Positions 44,409 through 56,220 of a stretch of DNA of 64,000 bases are shown here, in pieces. A program made the translations under genes and the position numbers. This DNA comes from Siphonodentalium dalli (lineage: Eukaryota; Mollusca; Scaphopoda; Gadilida; Siphonodentaliidae). Below the pieces are notes generated by a model. The model was not told the origin of the DNA. It ran no database searches and saw only the letters and a program-made list of their open reading frames with translations. Where the stretch lies: positions 187,368,369 to 187,432,368 of the forward strand of contig CP136061.1 of assembly GCA_032622095.1 (NCBI GenBank), read 5' to 3'. The first letter of the stretch is position 1; each line of letters opens with the position of its first letter.

Positions 44409-46041
44409 TAACAATAACATATCATTTTCCATGGTAGATTGAGAAAAGGTGGCGCTATCAGTGTCGGAGGCATACCGTAATTAATTAACAACAGAGACCA
44501 TTGAACATTGGACGAAACTATTTGTGTATTTGTATACATTTAGTAATCAACACCATTAGCAATCAATTAACATATAAGATAGTATACATACATGTGGGGG
44601 GGAGTTCCACCTTCTACCCACCCGCACCCCTACCCTCACCTCCCTACACTTCTCCATTCTTCTACCCCCACCACGAATCCTTGTCAAAGTTATACAATAC
44701 CCATAATTAATTACCTGACCAAATGATATGTGAGATTTGATGTTATCTGACAATTGAATAAACAAAGGTTCCACAGAGCATGGATACTATTGTTTGTATA
44801 AGGGTATTCTGTTAACGCCTCCACCGCTTAGCCAGGTAATTTATTTAACTAGCAATGGAGCTCTACTGTAGTCTCTATGTCCTTTTGGATGCTTAGATTT
44901 GTATTGGATCAAAGAGAGCCAAGATATGAGATTTAACACCTGTTATCCATTCCATGTCTTTAAACTTTTCCATTATTTATAAGTAACTATATTATTTTGA
45001 TATGTCACATGGCCATTTGCAACAACATAAATAGAACTGCTTATACTATGATAGTGGTGACAGGCTTTATAGATGTTATATTAACTCTTCTCTTTCGATC
45101 CATTAATTCCAATTAACCCTTCTATTTTGACCCATAAACTCAAATAAGTTGTGTTATTATGTACATTTGTGTGTACCACTTATTAGTACATAACAGTATA
45201 CTTATAATTCCACATCAAAGCCCGTGATTATGATTTCAATCATAACAATTTACCATCGCCAAGGGATGGGTTAAACATCTGCCGATCGTGATCGGCCTCT
45301 TGTTATTATATGCACCTTAGTAAAGCTCAAAGTTGCTGAGCTATGCAGCATTTTTACTTTTAATAGTACAGCAATTTGAAGAATACTTCCTACTAATCAT
45401 AATTGCACAATAATCTTGATATAGCAAAAAGACTCCTGCACAGAAATGAAACATGGAATCGAAACTAACAAGTCTCCGTGTCAACAGTCTAAATATATAT
45501 TATAAATCCCACGTGTATGGGCCCCAGGTGCATAGTGCATGATAAGTATTGGCTAGCCAATCAAAAACACCAAATTTTTCTGATGAGTGTCTGTTTAAAC
45601 TTTACGCGCATGTGGTTTTCTTTGGAAGGTTTTTTTGCTTGTTTTACTTTTGCCGTCTACTTATGGTGGTTCCCCTATGGAATGACCGATTAAAATATAT
45701 TATAAGAAATAACTCTTGTTTCGAATAATCTTATGGGTTATAACCGATAAGTGTGCAGACAATTTACTATAATGCGTGGTTATAGAATTTATCTTCAAAT
45801 TTTTCGCTTGGGTAAACCACTGACAGGCTACAGTGAAATATAACGAAACCTAAAGTGAAATAACAAAATCATATTTCACTGTGGCTTCTAAGAGATGCAT
45901 ACAAATATCTATGTTTTGGTCATTTCCCGCTATTTTATAGGCAAGCATATAATAAATATGCATACTGGTGCACGAGAGAGGTCACTTCTCTTTGGGACCT
46001 ATATATGATACTAGTAACATTAAACAGGTGCGTATATAGTT
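44409..46041. other. Unassigned spacer, 3' flank of the ankyrin gene
   Basis: It holds a local palindrome at 45830-45885 ('ctacagtgaaatat...atatttcactgtgg') and CT-rich DNA near 44600-44670. No gene recognised. Confidence 0.35.
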
Positions 46042-46260
46042 TTGACAGTGGGGGCAGTGCAAAGGGGGACGAGCAGCAGAGTGCATTACAGGCCCCTATG
46101 CCGGAAGATGAGAGCTAAGCAGAAGGGGGAATTTGGTGATGCTAGCCCACTGTGCAACCCACTAAGTTCACCCTCTGGGGACCTCATTCTGCAAATGTCA
46201 GACACTATTTCAAGGTTTGCATGGCAATGGCAGTTTGGTTTTATCCCATCTCAGTAATTG
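46042..46260 (-). mobile_element. Dispersed MITE-like repeat (family of 38690-38910)
   Basis: Contains 'gaatttggtgatgctagcc', 'accctctggggacctcattc' and 'tgcaaatgtcagacactat', all shared with the copies at 38690 and 48340. It ends just before the last ankyrin-gene exon. Confidence 0.55.
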
Positions 46261-46309
46261 CATTCTTAAAATTTATGTCTTTTTTTTTATCAACTCAGTG
46301 AAATGACTA

Positions 46310-46453
46310 TCACATAACCAAGCATCCTGAAGACTTGGCATAAGTTATGGGCTTTGACCATTTCTCTTTTATGCGCCTACGCCGGTCTTCAAACAAAGAC
46401 ATTATTGAAACATCAAAATTCACTTCAGCTATGTCTTGTGCTGTTTTACCCAA
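46310..46453 (-). CDS. Ankyrin-repeat protein, last exon, ending in a CAAX-type box
   Basis: 144 bp on the minus strand after an acceptor 'ttattttccag', phase 0, ending in TGA at 46310-46312. It encodes LGKTAQDIAE, the start of a degenerate ankyrin repeat that continues the previous exon, then a basic stretch (EDRRRRIKEKWSK) and the C-terminus SSGCLVM. C-L-V-M fits the CAAX prenylation motif; Met in the last position favours farnesylation. With the basic region before it, this would suit attachment to a membrane, but that is inference. I do not recognise the orthologue. Confidence 0.75.
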   Translation of the reverse strand: MGKTAQDIAEVNFDVSIMSLFEDRRRRIKEKWSKPITYAKSSGCLVM

Positions 46454-46762
46454 CTGGAAAATAAATTACATAATTTGTGCACTCGTTCACATGGAAATTT
46501 ACAAAATATTGTTATAATCACGTATGCATGCATAATTTTTCGAGATGAAGAATTAGATTTTAAACAAATTTGGTAACTCTTCAATTTATATCCACAAAAG
46601 AACTAGTTTCAAATAACTAGATATTCCTTCTGCCATATTTTATCTTCATTCATCATCATGCCCATAGCATGAATATTACTCAGTGCACATTGTTCTCAAA
46701 TCTTATCAACTCAGGTCAGGTTTTTAAAAAAGGAATGGTGTTTTTTATATTAGTGCACATAC

Positions 46763-46861
46763 CCTGTTCTTCGCACTGGTATCAGCTTTATGTAGCAGAA
46801 GTTGTGCCACTAACTCTGGTTCCCTGAGCATTGCAGCCATATGGAGTGGTGTGTTCCCTTG
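46763..46861 (-). CDS. Ankyrin-repeat protein, exon with one full repeat
   Basis: Exactly 99 bp, or 33 codons, the length of one ankyrin repeat, with a 'tgatttccag' acceptor and 'gtatgt' donor. It encodes QGNTPLHMAAMLREPELVAQ, then LLLHKADTSAKNR. G-TPLHxAA-LLL--ADxxxKN is the textbook ankyrin consensus. Phase 0 at both ends, so the exon joins cleanly to its neighbours. The 309-bp intron before the last exon is the shortest of the gene. Confidence 0.88.
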
Positions 46862-47029
46862 CTGGAAATCAATTAATATTATCAAATTAATGAAATAACA
46901 TACATCCAGTGTCAAGGCTGTTTTTTTATTTGTCCCCCCCCCCCCCCCATAAACTAATTTCAGGGAATTATATAAATGGTCAGATTTGTCAGGATATGGT
47001 TCTCAATGAAGTCATCAGTTTTATTAGCT

Positions 47030-47880
47030 CACCTGAGACGAAGTCTCCGGTGGAGCTATAGTCATCACTCCTCGTCCGTAGTCCGTCCGTCCGTCTGTCC
47101 GTCCGTCAACTTTTTTAAAACATCTTCTCCTCTGAAACCATCATACCGAATTGATTCATATTTGGTGTGGATGTTCCCTAGGTGACTCTCATTCAGATTT
47201 GTTCAAATGAGGTCACTGGGTCAAATAGTTGCAAAACCAGGGCCATAACTCTATTCCTCCATAGTAATTCTTACAACAACTTCTTGTCCATAACCATTGT
47301 TCCGATTTAGCTAATATTTGGTATGGAGGGTCCTTGGGTGACTGGTGTTCAGATTTGTTCAAATGAGGTCACCCGGTCAATTAGTTGAGAAACCAGGGCC
47401 ATAACTCATAGTAATTCTTACAATGACTTCTTCTAAAAAAAATATTGGGCCGATTTAGCTTATATTTGGTACTGAGGGACCTTGGGTGACTGGGAATCAG
47501 ATTTGTTCAAATTGGGTCAATGGGTCAAATAGGGGCAGAGCCAGGGACATAACTCTAAAACCAAAAAAATTACATTTTTGCATTTTGATCATATTTGGTG
47601 TGGATGTTCCCTGGTGACTGTCATTCAGATTTGTTCAAATGAGGTAACTGTGTCAAATAGTTGCGAAACCAGGGCCATAACTATATTCCTCCTTGGTAAT
47701 TCTTATAACGACTTCTTGTCTAGAACCATTATGCCAATTTAGTTTATATTTGGTATGGGGGGTCATTGAATGACTGGGGTTCAGATTTGTTCAAATGGGG
47801 TCACTGGGTCAAATAGGGGTGGAGCCAGGGCCATAATTCCCAAAAAAATAATAAAAAATTCAGGAACTCCTTGATCAATT
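47030..47880. repeat. Tandem repeat, ~125-160-bp spacing, with gtccgtccgt leader
   Basis: The leader is 'agctcacctgagacgaagtc' and 'gtccgtccgtctgtccgtcc'. It is followed by units marked with 'cagatttgttcaaatgaggt' near 47190, 47345, 47497, 47622 and 47785, each with 'accagggccataactc' and 'atatttggtatgg'. Related to 49260-49860. Confidence 0.75.
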
Positions 47881-48164
47881 TAACATACAAAAAAAATGAT
47901 CACCCTCCCACCACATGACCCAGAACCCCACCCTGCCCCCAACCAACAGCATTCCACCCTATCTCATCTCCTAACTCACAGGATCTCTCCCACCAGCAGA
48001 TTAAGTCAATTGTATTAGCTACAGACAGAGAGAGAGTTAATATAAATACACACACAGTCATCAATTGAGATGTTTATCAGGCTGACGGGTGTGAACTAAT
48101 GCTTAGCTAGCACTCATGCCAATGTGTGTTATTAAAATAAAATCAAAACAAATTATTGTTCTCT

Positions 48165-48300
48165 TACCTGAATTTAGTGTGTCTGGCATTTGCAGAATGA
48201 GGTTCCCAGAGGGTGGATTTAGTTATGCTACCCTGCACAGCAGTCTAGCATCACCAAATACACTAGCCAGGGTCCTCATTCTGCTTAGGCCTCATCTTCT
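48165..48300 (+). mobile_element. Dispersed MITE-like repeat (family of 38690-38910)
   Basis: 'gaatttagtgtgtctggcat', 'gcagaatgaggttcccagag' and a closing 'cctcattctgc' form the family stem-loop. Confidence 0.55.
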
Positions 48301-48339
48301 GGGAAGTATATAGGCACTTAAATTGACATTTTTATTTAG

Positions 48340-48590
48340 TTTTTCCCTTCTGTTTAGTTTCTATATCCCCTAATTTGTGAATATAAAATGCATAATTGAG
48401 GTGCCCAATGGGTGCACATCACCAACTTTAACTGGAGAACTTCAATCTAATGCTATGTCCCCCATAGCAGTTGAGGCCTACACAGAATGAAGTGAATTTA
48501 ATGACACAATCCTGCAATGCGGGCTAGCATCACCAAATTCACCCTCTGGGGACCTCATTCTGCAAATGTCAGACACTATGTTCAGGCTTG
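48340..48590 (-). mobile_element. Dispersed MITE-like repeat, reverse orientation
   Basis: Reverse relative of 38690-38910: 'tagtttctatatccccta', 'gaacttcaatc', 'ccatagcagttgaggcc', 'accctctggggacctcattc'. With 48165-48300 it makes an inverted neighbouring pair. Confidence 0.55.
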
Positions 48591-49028
48591 GCTGTTCGAA
48601 TATTATGTTCTTAACCACCAGTATCCAGTTGAACTCATTATACCCTGATTTTGCAAAGAAAAATTGGGGGGTATATTGGATTGAATTTGTCAGTCTCTAT
48701 GTCAGACTGTTTTCCCATCCATCCATCTGTCATTGTGTATCTATCCGTCCATCAATTGTTTTCTTCTCCAGATACATATTAAAGACCAAATGGGTTTATA
48801 TATTTAGGTGTGGATGTAAATCCTTGTTTTTATCACAGCTGTAGGAGTATCACAATACATTGGTATTGCTGGGCAAAATGTTTGTGCCATCATTAATTAT
48901 CTCCATGTCAACAGGTCTCCCAGACATTCTGGTAGCTGATAGTGGCTTTATGAATGGAATTTTATCCCATGTTTATCTCAGATACAGATTACCTGTTTGA
49001 CAGATAAAGTTTATTTTTACTATTAATA

Positions 49029-49180
49029 TTAACCATTTCATGACCAGATTTCTGCTGGTGAGAGCAATGAAGACCCTGTGCTTGTGCATTCTCTTATATA
49101 TGCTCCCATGGGAAGCCTCCCATATAAAAGAGAATGCACTGGCTTTCAAGGTCGTGGTAATTTTGTTAAGCCAATAGGCA
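49029..49180. mobile_element. Truncated TTAA MITE, family 2
   Basis: It starts TTAACCATTTCATGACCAGA, with 'cattctcttatatatgctcc' and 'gagaatgcactggcttt' as in 43059-43325. The inverted right end is missing. Confidence 0.5.
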
Positions 49181-49259
49181 TTCAAATAAATCATGTATGT
49201 CATATTCTTGCAGGGATGTCGCCACTGTGTTGGGGGGGGGGGGGGGGTGATTTACATAT

Positions 49260-49860
49260 TTGTTCAATGAAATGTAATTTTTGAGCTCACATCTTCTCTA
49301 GACTGAATGGGTTCATATTTGGTGTGGATGTTCCCTAGGTGACTTACATTCCGATTTGTTTAAATGAGGTCACTCTATCAAATGGTTATGAAGGCAGGGC
49401 CATAACTCTTGCCCTGCATAGTAATTCTTAAAAACTACTTATTCTGCTGTACCACCAGGTTGAATGGGTTCATATTTGGTATGAACAGTCCTTGTGTGAC
49501 CCGGAGTTCCGATTTTTTTTTAAATGGGGTCATTGGTTTTAAATGGGGTCACCTGGTCAACTAGGGGTCAAGCAAAGGAAGTTTTCCTCTTAATATGCTT
49601 CCTTCACACAGACCATCAGGTCTATTTTACTGATATTTAGTATGAAGGGTTCTTTGATGTCTGGGATTCAAATTTATTCAGATGGGGTCACCAGATTAAA
49701 TAGAGTGGGACCAGGGACATAACTGTATGTCTCTATATTAATACTTAAAAATGTCTTCTCAAGATAGGTTGGACTATTTAGCTTACATATAGTATGGAGG
49801 ATCCTTTAGTGACTGAGATTCAGATTTGTTAACATGAGGTCAACCTGTTAAGAAATGACG
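49260..49860. repeat. Tandem repeat related to 47030-47880
   Basis: Diverged units with 'tcatatttggtgtggatg', 'gatttgtttaaatgaggtca' and 'agggccataactc'. No conserved frame. Confidence 0.65.
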
Positions 49861-51001
49861 GGGCTATGGGGACTTCACTTAAAACATCTACCTTGGAACT
49901 ACCTGACTGATTAATCTGACATATATATGGTGTTTTCGGGTTCATGGATAATTGGGCTTCAAACATGTCTAAATAGTTTATAAAACGGTGCTTGTGAGAT
50001 TGGAAATTTCGAACAATTGAGAAAGTTTGAGACGTCAGTTGTGAAATTCCAACCTAAGACTTGGTAATCTGGAGCCCAATCAGGAGGGGATATGTTGAGT
50101 TGGAGGGGAGGGGGTGATCTGTAGTGTTCCATTGGTAATTTAAAGGTAGATATTCACTGATCGACATGAAGCCTCTCTAGCCACATATCCTGTTTAGATC
50201 CGCTTCTTTTAAAGTGATTATGAAAAGTTCTGACTGTTATGGTCTCAAGAATCCCAGTCTTATCAGTCTTTGCAGTCTGGTGAGCGACCCCACAGTCTTT
50301 GACTGTCTTGTTTCATTATTGCTTGGTTTAATATGAGAAATCTGTGTCAATAGACTTAATCCAAAGTTGGCTGGTGAGTTTTGCCAAAGTTAATGATTTT
50401 GCCTTGAATTGAATCTCAACATTGATTCCCCCTTTCAATTTAGACATCAAATCTCGAATCAAATCTGGTGTTGATATATTGTGTGTTATCTCTAATTTGG
50501 CCTGCTGAATACAGCGTACGTCTTGGTTGCCATAGCCCCATACCTGTTGTTATTGGTTTGTGAACTAAAAACCATACATCTATCTATGTTGGAAGTTTAA
50601 CACTTAATAAGTACTTATGTTTTTGCATTTGTGGATATTTTGTCATGTTCTTTTATAAAAAAATTTAAGCCAAGGCATCATGTTGATTCCAAAATATCTG
50701 AATCAGCGGACCTATTCGGTGTTAAAGATTCGGTGTTAATCTTTAACAGAATAACCTATATTGACATTGAATTGAATCGCAGATATTTTTGATTTACAAG
50801 ATAGTAATTTATAGTTCAATTAGTTTATTGCCTACAAATTTGTCTCCTTTATATTTTTAATTACATGTTACAGTCAATATAGAATTTTTAGGATAAATTC
50901 ATCTCTTTTACCATTTTGTGAAACCTTTTGGTAGCTGAGAAGGTTTATTGGGGAAGAGTGACTAAACTAATTTTGAAAGACAAGTGAAATTTGTTACTCA
51001 C

Positions 51002-51112
51002 TGAATTTAGCCTGTTGATGTCGGCCCCTGTCTTCAAGAGAGAATATATTGCTAGTGCTCGCTCGGTTCTCTCTTCCATCATGATGGCCGTGTGTAGGGG
51101 ACACATTCCTTT
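51002..51112 (-). CDS. Ankyrin-repeat protein, exon with one extended repeat
   Basis: 111 bp (37 codons), minus strand, acceptor 'aatttcag', donor 'gtgagt'. It encodes KGMCPLHTAIMMEERTERAL, then YSLLKTGADINRLNS: an ankyrin repeat with four extra residues in the helix-turn-helix. Phase 0 at both ends; its last residues and the first of the exon at 46861 form a normal inter-repeat turn (ADIN...GNTPLH). Confidence 0.85.
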
Positions 51113-51984
51113 CTGAAATTACAAAGAAGTAGATTAAATAAGGATTACATATAAAGATGAATAGTTTGAGTGGTGACCTACAAATGTGGATTTTCGAAAC
51201 AATTTTACTTAAATAATTTAAATCATTAACCCTGTCATTACTGAATGGATTCTCCAATTTAGTTATAAAAGTATACATTGGAAGTCTATTCTTTGTTTGG
51301 AGGGCTGTTTTGATAATACATCAGCAGAATCTTAGAATTCCTATTATATCATTTGGAGGGAATGTTCAGATGAGAAGCTCAAAGAGCAATGAACTTATTA
51401 TCTGAATTCCCTAAATAAACTCGTTGTCTGCGAGTATTTATTCACTGAAGGGTTGAATTAACATCAAATACTTCCAAATGCTATATCTTTTCATATGACA
51501 ATTCAAAAGTTCCATCTTCATATTAGCTATACACATTAAGACAAGATTACAAAACTTTAATTTAGTCACATCAATCTTTTCTGATCATTGTGGGGTGCAG
51601 GTTTTTTCCATGTCTTTTCTCCCCTATTGAAATTCACAGTATATATATATATACCGGTATTATTATATATGCACCTTTCCACAGCTGTCCATCAAATAAT
51701 TATTAACGGATATATTCAACCAATAAGCTACTGAGCCAGCCAATGGCTGCATTTAAAATTCTGCTGCCATCTTTCTTCACCCTAATTTTGATACCCATGC
51801 ATACATTCAGTGTTAAATTGGCTACATTCAAACAACTTTCTTGTTGTCAAATCATAATATACTGAGATTTATATTTGCGCCATAATGTTATAAATTTATC
51901 AGTGATTATAACAATGTTTTTCATTTAGCATGACACTTGTCATAATTTTCACGAATGTGTGTTCTCTTGTTTAGACATATTAAA

Positions 51985-52400
51985 GAGTTCAGGGATCTGT
52001 CTCTATTCTGGTCTGTTTGCGATTTTTCTTCCAGAGCCCTTGGCCGATTTCAACCAAATTTTGTGTGGTGCCTTGGGGTACCCGGGCAGATGCTATAACG
52101 GCCTTATTTTTTAATTAAAATTTTGAACAAATTAAATAATTATTTTATTTGTTTTTCAAATTTTTTTATTTTTGAGCAAGAAATTTCGATCTAAAAATCT
52201 AAAAAGAATATTAAAAACTTAGAAAACAAAATTTAAATTTATATATATAAAAAACCAAATTAAAAATTTGTTTAAAATGTTTTTTAATGTTTTTTTTACA
52301 GCAGATCAGAGTTCAATCTATAATAAAATTTTTTTTTTTTTTTTTTAATTTTAATTTAATATTTAAAAAAAAAATATATATATCAAAATTTGCACGAATC
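51985..52400. repeat. AT-rich repeat related to 23228-23420
   Basis: 'gggatctgtctctattctgg', 'ccgatttcaaccaaatttt', 'tgtggtgccttggggtaccc' and 'gctataacggccttat', followed by about 250 bp of A/T-rich sequence, parallel the layout at 23240-23420. Confidence 0.5.
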
Positions 52401-53509
52401 ACATACATAGTGAACATGAGCTAGTTAACATAAGGGCAAGTGCTGATGTGTTCACTTCGGAAGTCGATCTCGGATAACAGACACTATTTATTACCAGTGG
52501 TCGGTACCCGCTGTGGGGGTGGCCTCTGTGGAAAACTCCATTATCACAGGTTTCGAATCCAATCCAACCAAAGGATTTTCCTTGATATGTGATCATTTGT
52601 CCAAGATAGACATTTTAAGGGTTAGATTTGTACATTCTATACTACCAATGGAGCATTTCATAACAAGATCAAAATAAAATAGATATAGAATTATATGTGA
52701 TTATATGTTTTAGTTTCCTACCATATTGAGAAATAACTGCAATGGATGATAATATGCACAGGGGGTTAAGTCTCAATTTTTTCCCCGACTCCAGACATGT
52801 GTGGTAAGTGGACTGAAGCTGACAAGAATGAGACTACGCAGACACAACAACATTATGTAGGCAAAAAGCCTGAGTCTGTTTAGGTTTAACCAAACCAGTC
52901 CAATAAGGCCTCCAGGGATATATATGTTTATCAAATTTTTAAAATGTTAGAAAAGTATCAAAAACGTCCCAAAATTCAAAGAAAACAACACTGAATGTAT
53001 AATATGTAGTAAATAACATTATACTGGTACGCCGGTATCAAATTATAAAAATATATAGCACATACTTAACAACCACACTTTGACTTTGTGCGCACGTACA
53101 GACATAAGTCAGCTAATTTCCATAAAAGAAAGTACATCATGATTCGGGAGAACTCCATAAGAAATGCTTTGTTGAGAAATCCACATTTTATAGTAACAAA
53201 ACGTATTTAATTTAAATTTTCCAAAGCCAGGGTATGTGTTGTGGCTCAACTTCACCAGAAAGCAAACAGCTCAATTTGACTGTGATTGTGCAAGGTCAGA
53301 ATATCTCAGCAATCCAGCTTATATTATAACATGGCCAGCCTGGTCCAAATCCCAATCAGCATCAATCAAGAGATTATTCAATGAATCCCCACCGGCAAGA
53401 TTAGAATGGATACAGTCATTGTCAAATACTGCGGCGTGTTATCTGGTTGTGTCATTTCAAAATTCAATCACTCACTTCAAAAACATGAGAATTAAATCAT
53501 GTTTTGTGC

Positions 53510-53513
<4 letters not shown>

Positions 53514-53570
<57 letters not shown>
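53514..53570. repeat. (AT)n microsatellite
   Basis: About 56 bp of uninterrupted AT/TA dinucleotides inside the ankyrin-gene intron. Confidence 0.95.
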
Positions 53571-53571
<1 letters not shown>

Positions 53572-53870
53572 GTATGGATTTCTTAATAAATCGTTCTTGA
53601 CAGAAAACTCCCCAACCAGGATTTAGTTTTGTTTGTGGAAATTTCTCAACAACAGAACCTGTACGTGCGCACAAAGTAAGATTTCAGTTCGGAAGAAAGT
53701 ATCACATATTTCCAATTTCTGTCACAGGTAAAGTGTTATTTACTATATATAATATACGTATAGAAACTATAGTTGTTTTAGCTTCTCCTGTGAAGTTTGT
53801 GCCATTTTTCTCTATTTAAAAAATTAACAAAATTTTAACCGGAGTCCATATTGGATGGTTTGGTTAAGCC

Positions 53871-54863
53871 TTAAGGGCTTTGTGGACCCAATTTTTCCAA
53901 AATTTCCCAAAATTTTATAGAGTCCAAATAAAGGATTCTGTTCATGTATATTAGTAATAATAGAAACCATGCCCATTGATGCAACATTTTGAGAGTATAC
54001 TTCATGGTGGATTATGTTAGAAATACAAAATGTGAACTTTATTGAGATTTAAAACAAAATAATTTACAGGCAATGGTCCAAGAAAAACAAAGTCCAAATC
54101 TAAGAATCATATATGGGAATATGTACTGAACACTGTGATGAATGATGTATTACAAAAAAAATATTATATTTCTTGAGTGTTCTTTGATAAAATTACTTTG
54201 AACCGGTTGTTGACAAATGATAAACTAACTTCATAATATGGTTGACTGAGAGGCAGCAGTTAATGGGTCAACCTTTCATGGCTGATGTCCAGTCTGGTGT
54301 GGATGGCTTTTTACCAGTGTCAAGCATCCACATGAGTGATCACCCTGAGTGAGTGGTGACCTACTTACTAGATTTAGTATGGTGATCTGGTAGGGGTATG
54401 ATTGAGGATTAGCATTCTATTGTCAACAGAGTCCAGAGCAGTTACAATGGCCAGCTGTTAACTCGTGCCTGCTACCACTCACACAGCCAACGTTTAAGCA
54501 AGTATATATCATTTGTCAACAACCGGTTCAAAGTAATTTTTATCAAAGAACACTCAAGAAATATAATATTTTTTTTGTAATACATCGTTCATCACAGTGT
54601 TCAGTACATATTCCCATATTTGATTCTTAGATTTGGACTTTGTTTTTCTTGGACCATTGCCTCTAAATTAATTGTTTTTAAATCTCAATAAAGTTCACAT
54701 TTTGTATTTCTAACATAATCCACCATGAAGTATAAGTACTCTCAAAATGTTGCATCAATGGGCATGGTTTCTATTATTACTAATATACATGAACAGAATC
54801 CTTTATTTGGACTCTATAAAATGTTGGGAAATTTTGGAAAAATTGGGCCCACAAAGCCCTTAA
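53871..54863. mobile_element. TTAA-bounded foldback element with ~350-bp inverted arms
   Basis: It starts TTAAGGGCTTTGTGGACCCA and ends 'gggcccacaaagcccTTAA'. The arms 53871-54215 and 54515-54863 are near-perfect inverted copies, with differences such as the internal 'caggcaatggtcc' junction. The loop of about 300 bp is unique. TTAA at both ends fits a piggyBac-type target. Confidence 0.8.
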
Positions 54864-54981
54864 CTTATCTTTGGGTACTTGATACTCATTGGTGAGTAGT
54901 TACCTTAGGAAATGTTCAGATACTAAGTCAAACAAACGACCAAAGGCATGAGATGAGTAATTGGACAACAAACTTAATTAC

Positions 54982-55074
54982 CTCATCAGGTTTATTCACT
55001 TCAGCTTCTGGTTCAATGTGGAAGTCCTCCATCGGCTCACTTCTTTTCTCTTTCAATCTGTCCACCAACATTTT
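54982..55074 (-). CDS. Ankyrin-repeat protein, first visible exon
   Basis: 93 bp (31 codons), donor 'gtaatt', preceded by a T-run and 'ttgtag' acceptor. It encodes KMLVDRLKEKRSEPMEDFHI, then EPEAEVNKPDE. The last residues (NKPDE) lead straight into KGMCPLH of the next exon, as between ankyrin repeats. The ATG at its second codon could be the start if the upstream exon is 5' UTR, giving a protein of about 147 residues; otherwise more coding exons lie upstream beyond 55074. No further ankyrin-type exon was seen up to 64000. Confidence 0.65.
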
Positions 55075-55685
55075 CTACAATATGGCATCAAATTAAAAAA
55101 AATAGATAATCTGATTCGATGGTCCCGTATCACCCAGTTAAATTAACAACGGATTTTCACCAAAAGCCGATTTAGTTATCAAAATTAGTTTATTACCAAT
55201 AACTACTTATAACAATATGCCATATAACTTAAGTCACCGCCATATTGGATCCATCCAGCCCCGTTTCGTTTGTTAGTGCTACAGGTCAACGTTCTGTTGT
55301 AGCTATACCATTCCATATATGGAGCTTTTGAATACTTATTGATTCCATATATTAAATGCTACTCCAGAATATTGGCAGATGGCACAGGATGGCACAAAAA
55401 AAAATAAATGGTACGGGGCTGGACGTATCCAATATGGCCACGACGTATATGGCGTATACCAATCATGATATCCTATCTGCCGAAAAAAGTCTTATTATAA
55501 CGGTTTTTCTTGGCATTTTGGTGGATGGGCGACTGTGGTTTACAACTTCCAAATATGGTGATTCCTAGTTAAAATTATAATTCCCAAACGCATGTTATCA
55601 CAAATACAAACACATAGTAATCCATGCACGTATATTTATAACCAGCGTGGTGCCAAATAACATGTATATTTGCGTTATACTCTAG
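55075..55685. other. Spacer with a copy of the 28621 repeat at 55095-55210
   Basis: See the entry at 28621 for the shared motifs. The rest (to 55685) contains a local 'ccatattggatcc/tccaatatgg' inverted pair (55240 and 55428) and no gene. Confidence 0.4.
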
Positions 55686-56150
55686 TAGCTCATGGTGGTT
55701 TTGTATGCACTTGTATGTCCAGAGCAAAACTCTTCACGAATCCACTAATTGAAGGTACACGAACAATATTTGGTTGGTGACACATTTCCCATTGAGGGCG
55801 AAATGGGTCAAATGGCCACGCCCCTTTTTGCGCGAAGTACTACCACCCGCCGTGACTATATCTCCAGAACAGTTGGACATAGGGGGTTGTGTGACCACTC
55901 AAAATGTGCGGAATGGCCGCTTTATGGGGAGTCAGTAATACATTTTCATATCCAAAAGTCAATGGTTTTTAAGATAATTGCCAAAAACAAAAACAAATCC
56001 ATTTTTAAGGGCCTGAACCCCAAAATTTTGGGGTTCGGCACTTTTATCTCAAAGCTGAGCCCCCAATTAGAATTTTATTGATCTATATCCATCGGTGCCA
56101 CATATAGGTATAATTTCTGTACCATTATCGGATGGGATTGACCCTGAAAA
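55686..56150 (+). repeat. Left copy of a 450-bp inverted repeat pair
   Basis: Nearly matches the reverse complement of 59850-60303. Both keep an ORF of about 100 codons beginning MKVHEQYLVG and sharing 'TFPIEGEMGQMATPLFARS'; they differ by substitutions and a 27-bp in-frame length change. A partial third copy of 'tcagtaatacattttcatat' lies at 56165-56220. I cannot tell whether the shared frame is selected or simply recent. Confidence 0.65.
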
Positions 56151-56220
56151 TCCACATTATGGGGGGTCAGTAATACATTTTCATATCCAAAAGTCAACGT
56201 TTTTTAAGATAATTGCCAAA

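Larger units (their letters stand above)
46862..51001 (-). other. Ankyrin-gene intron rich in repeats
   Basis: A 4.1-kb GT-AG intron on the minus strand. It contains a poly-C run (46936-46949), satellite-like blocks at 47030-47880 and 49260-49860, MITE-like copies at 48165-48590 and a TTAA-type fragment at 49029. Confidence 0.65.
51113..54981 (-). other. Ankyrin-gene intron
   Basis: A 3.9-kb intron on the minus strand (gtaatt ... tttcag). It contains the 51985-52400 repeat, the (AT)n run at 53514-53569 and the long foldback element at 53871-54863. The ORF across the (AT)n run is a by-product of it. Confidence 0.65.

Noticed and set aside
53236-53586. 116-residue plus-strand ORF ending in Ile-Tyr repeats
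   Set aside because: The second part is an (AT)n microsatellite and the first has no recognisable domain; it also overlaps the ankyrin-gene intron.
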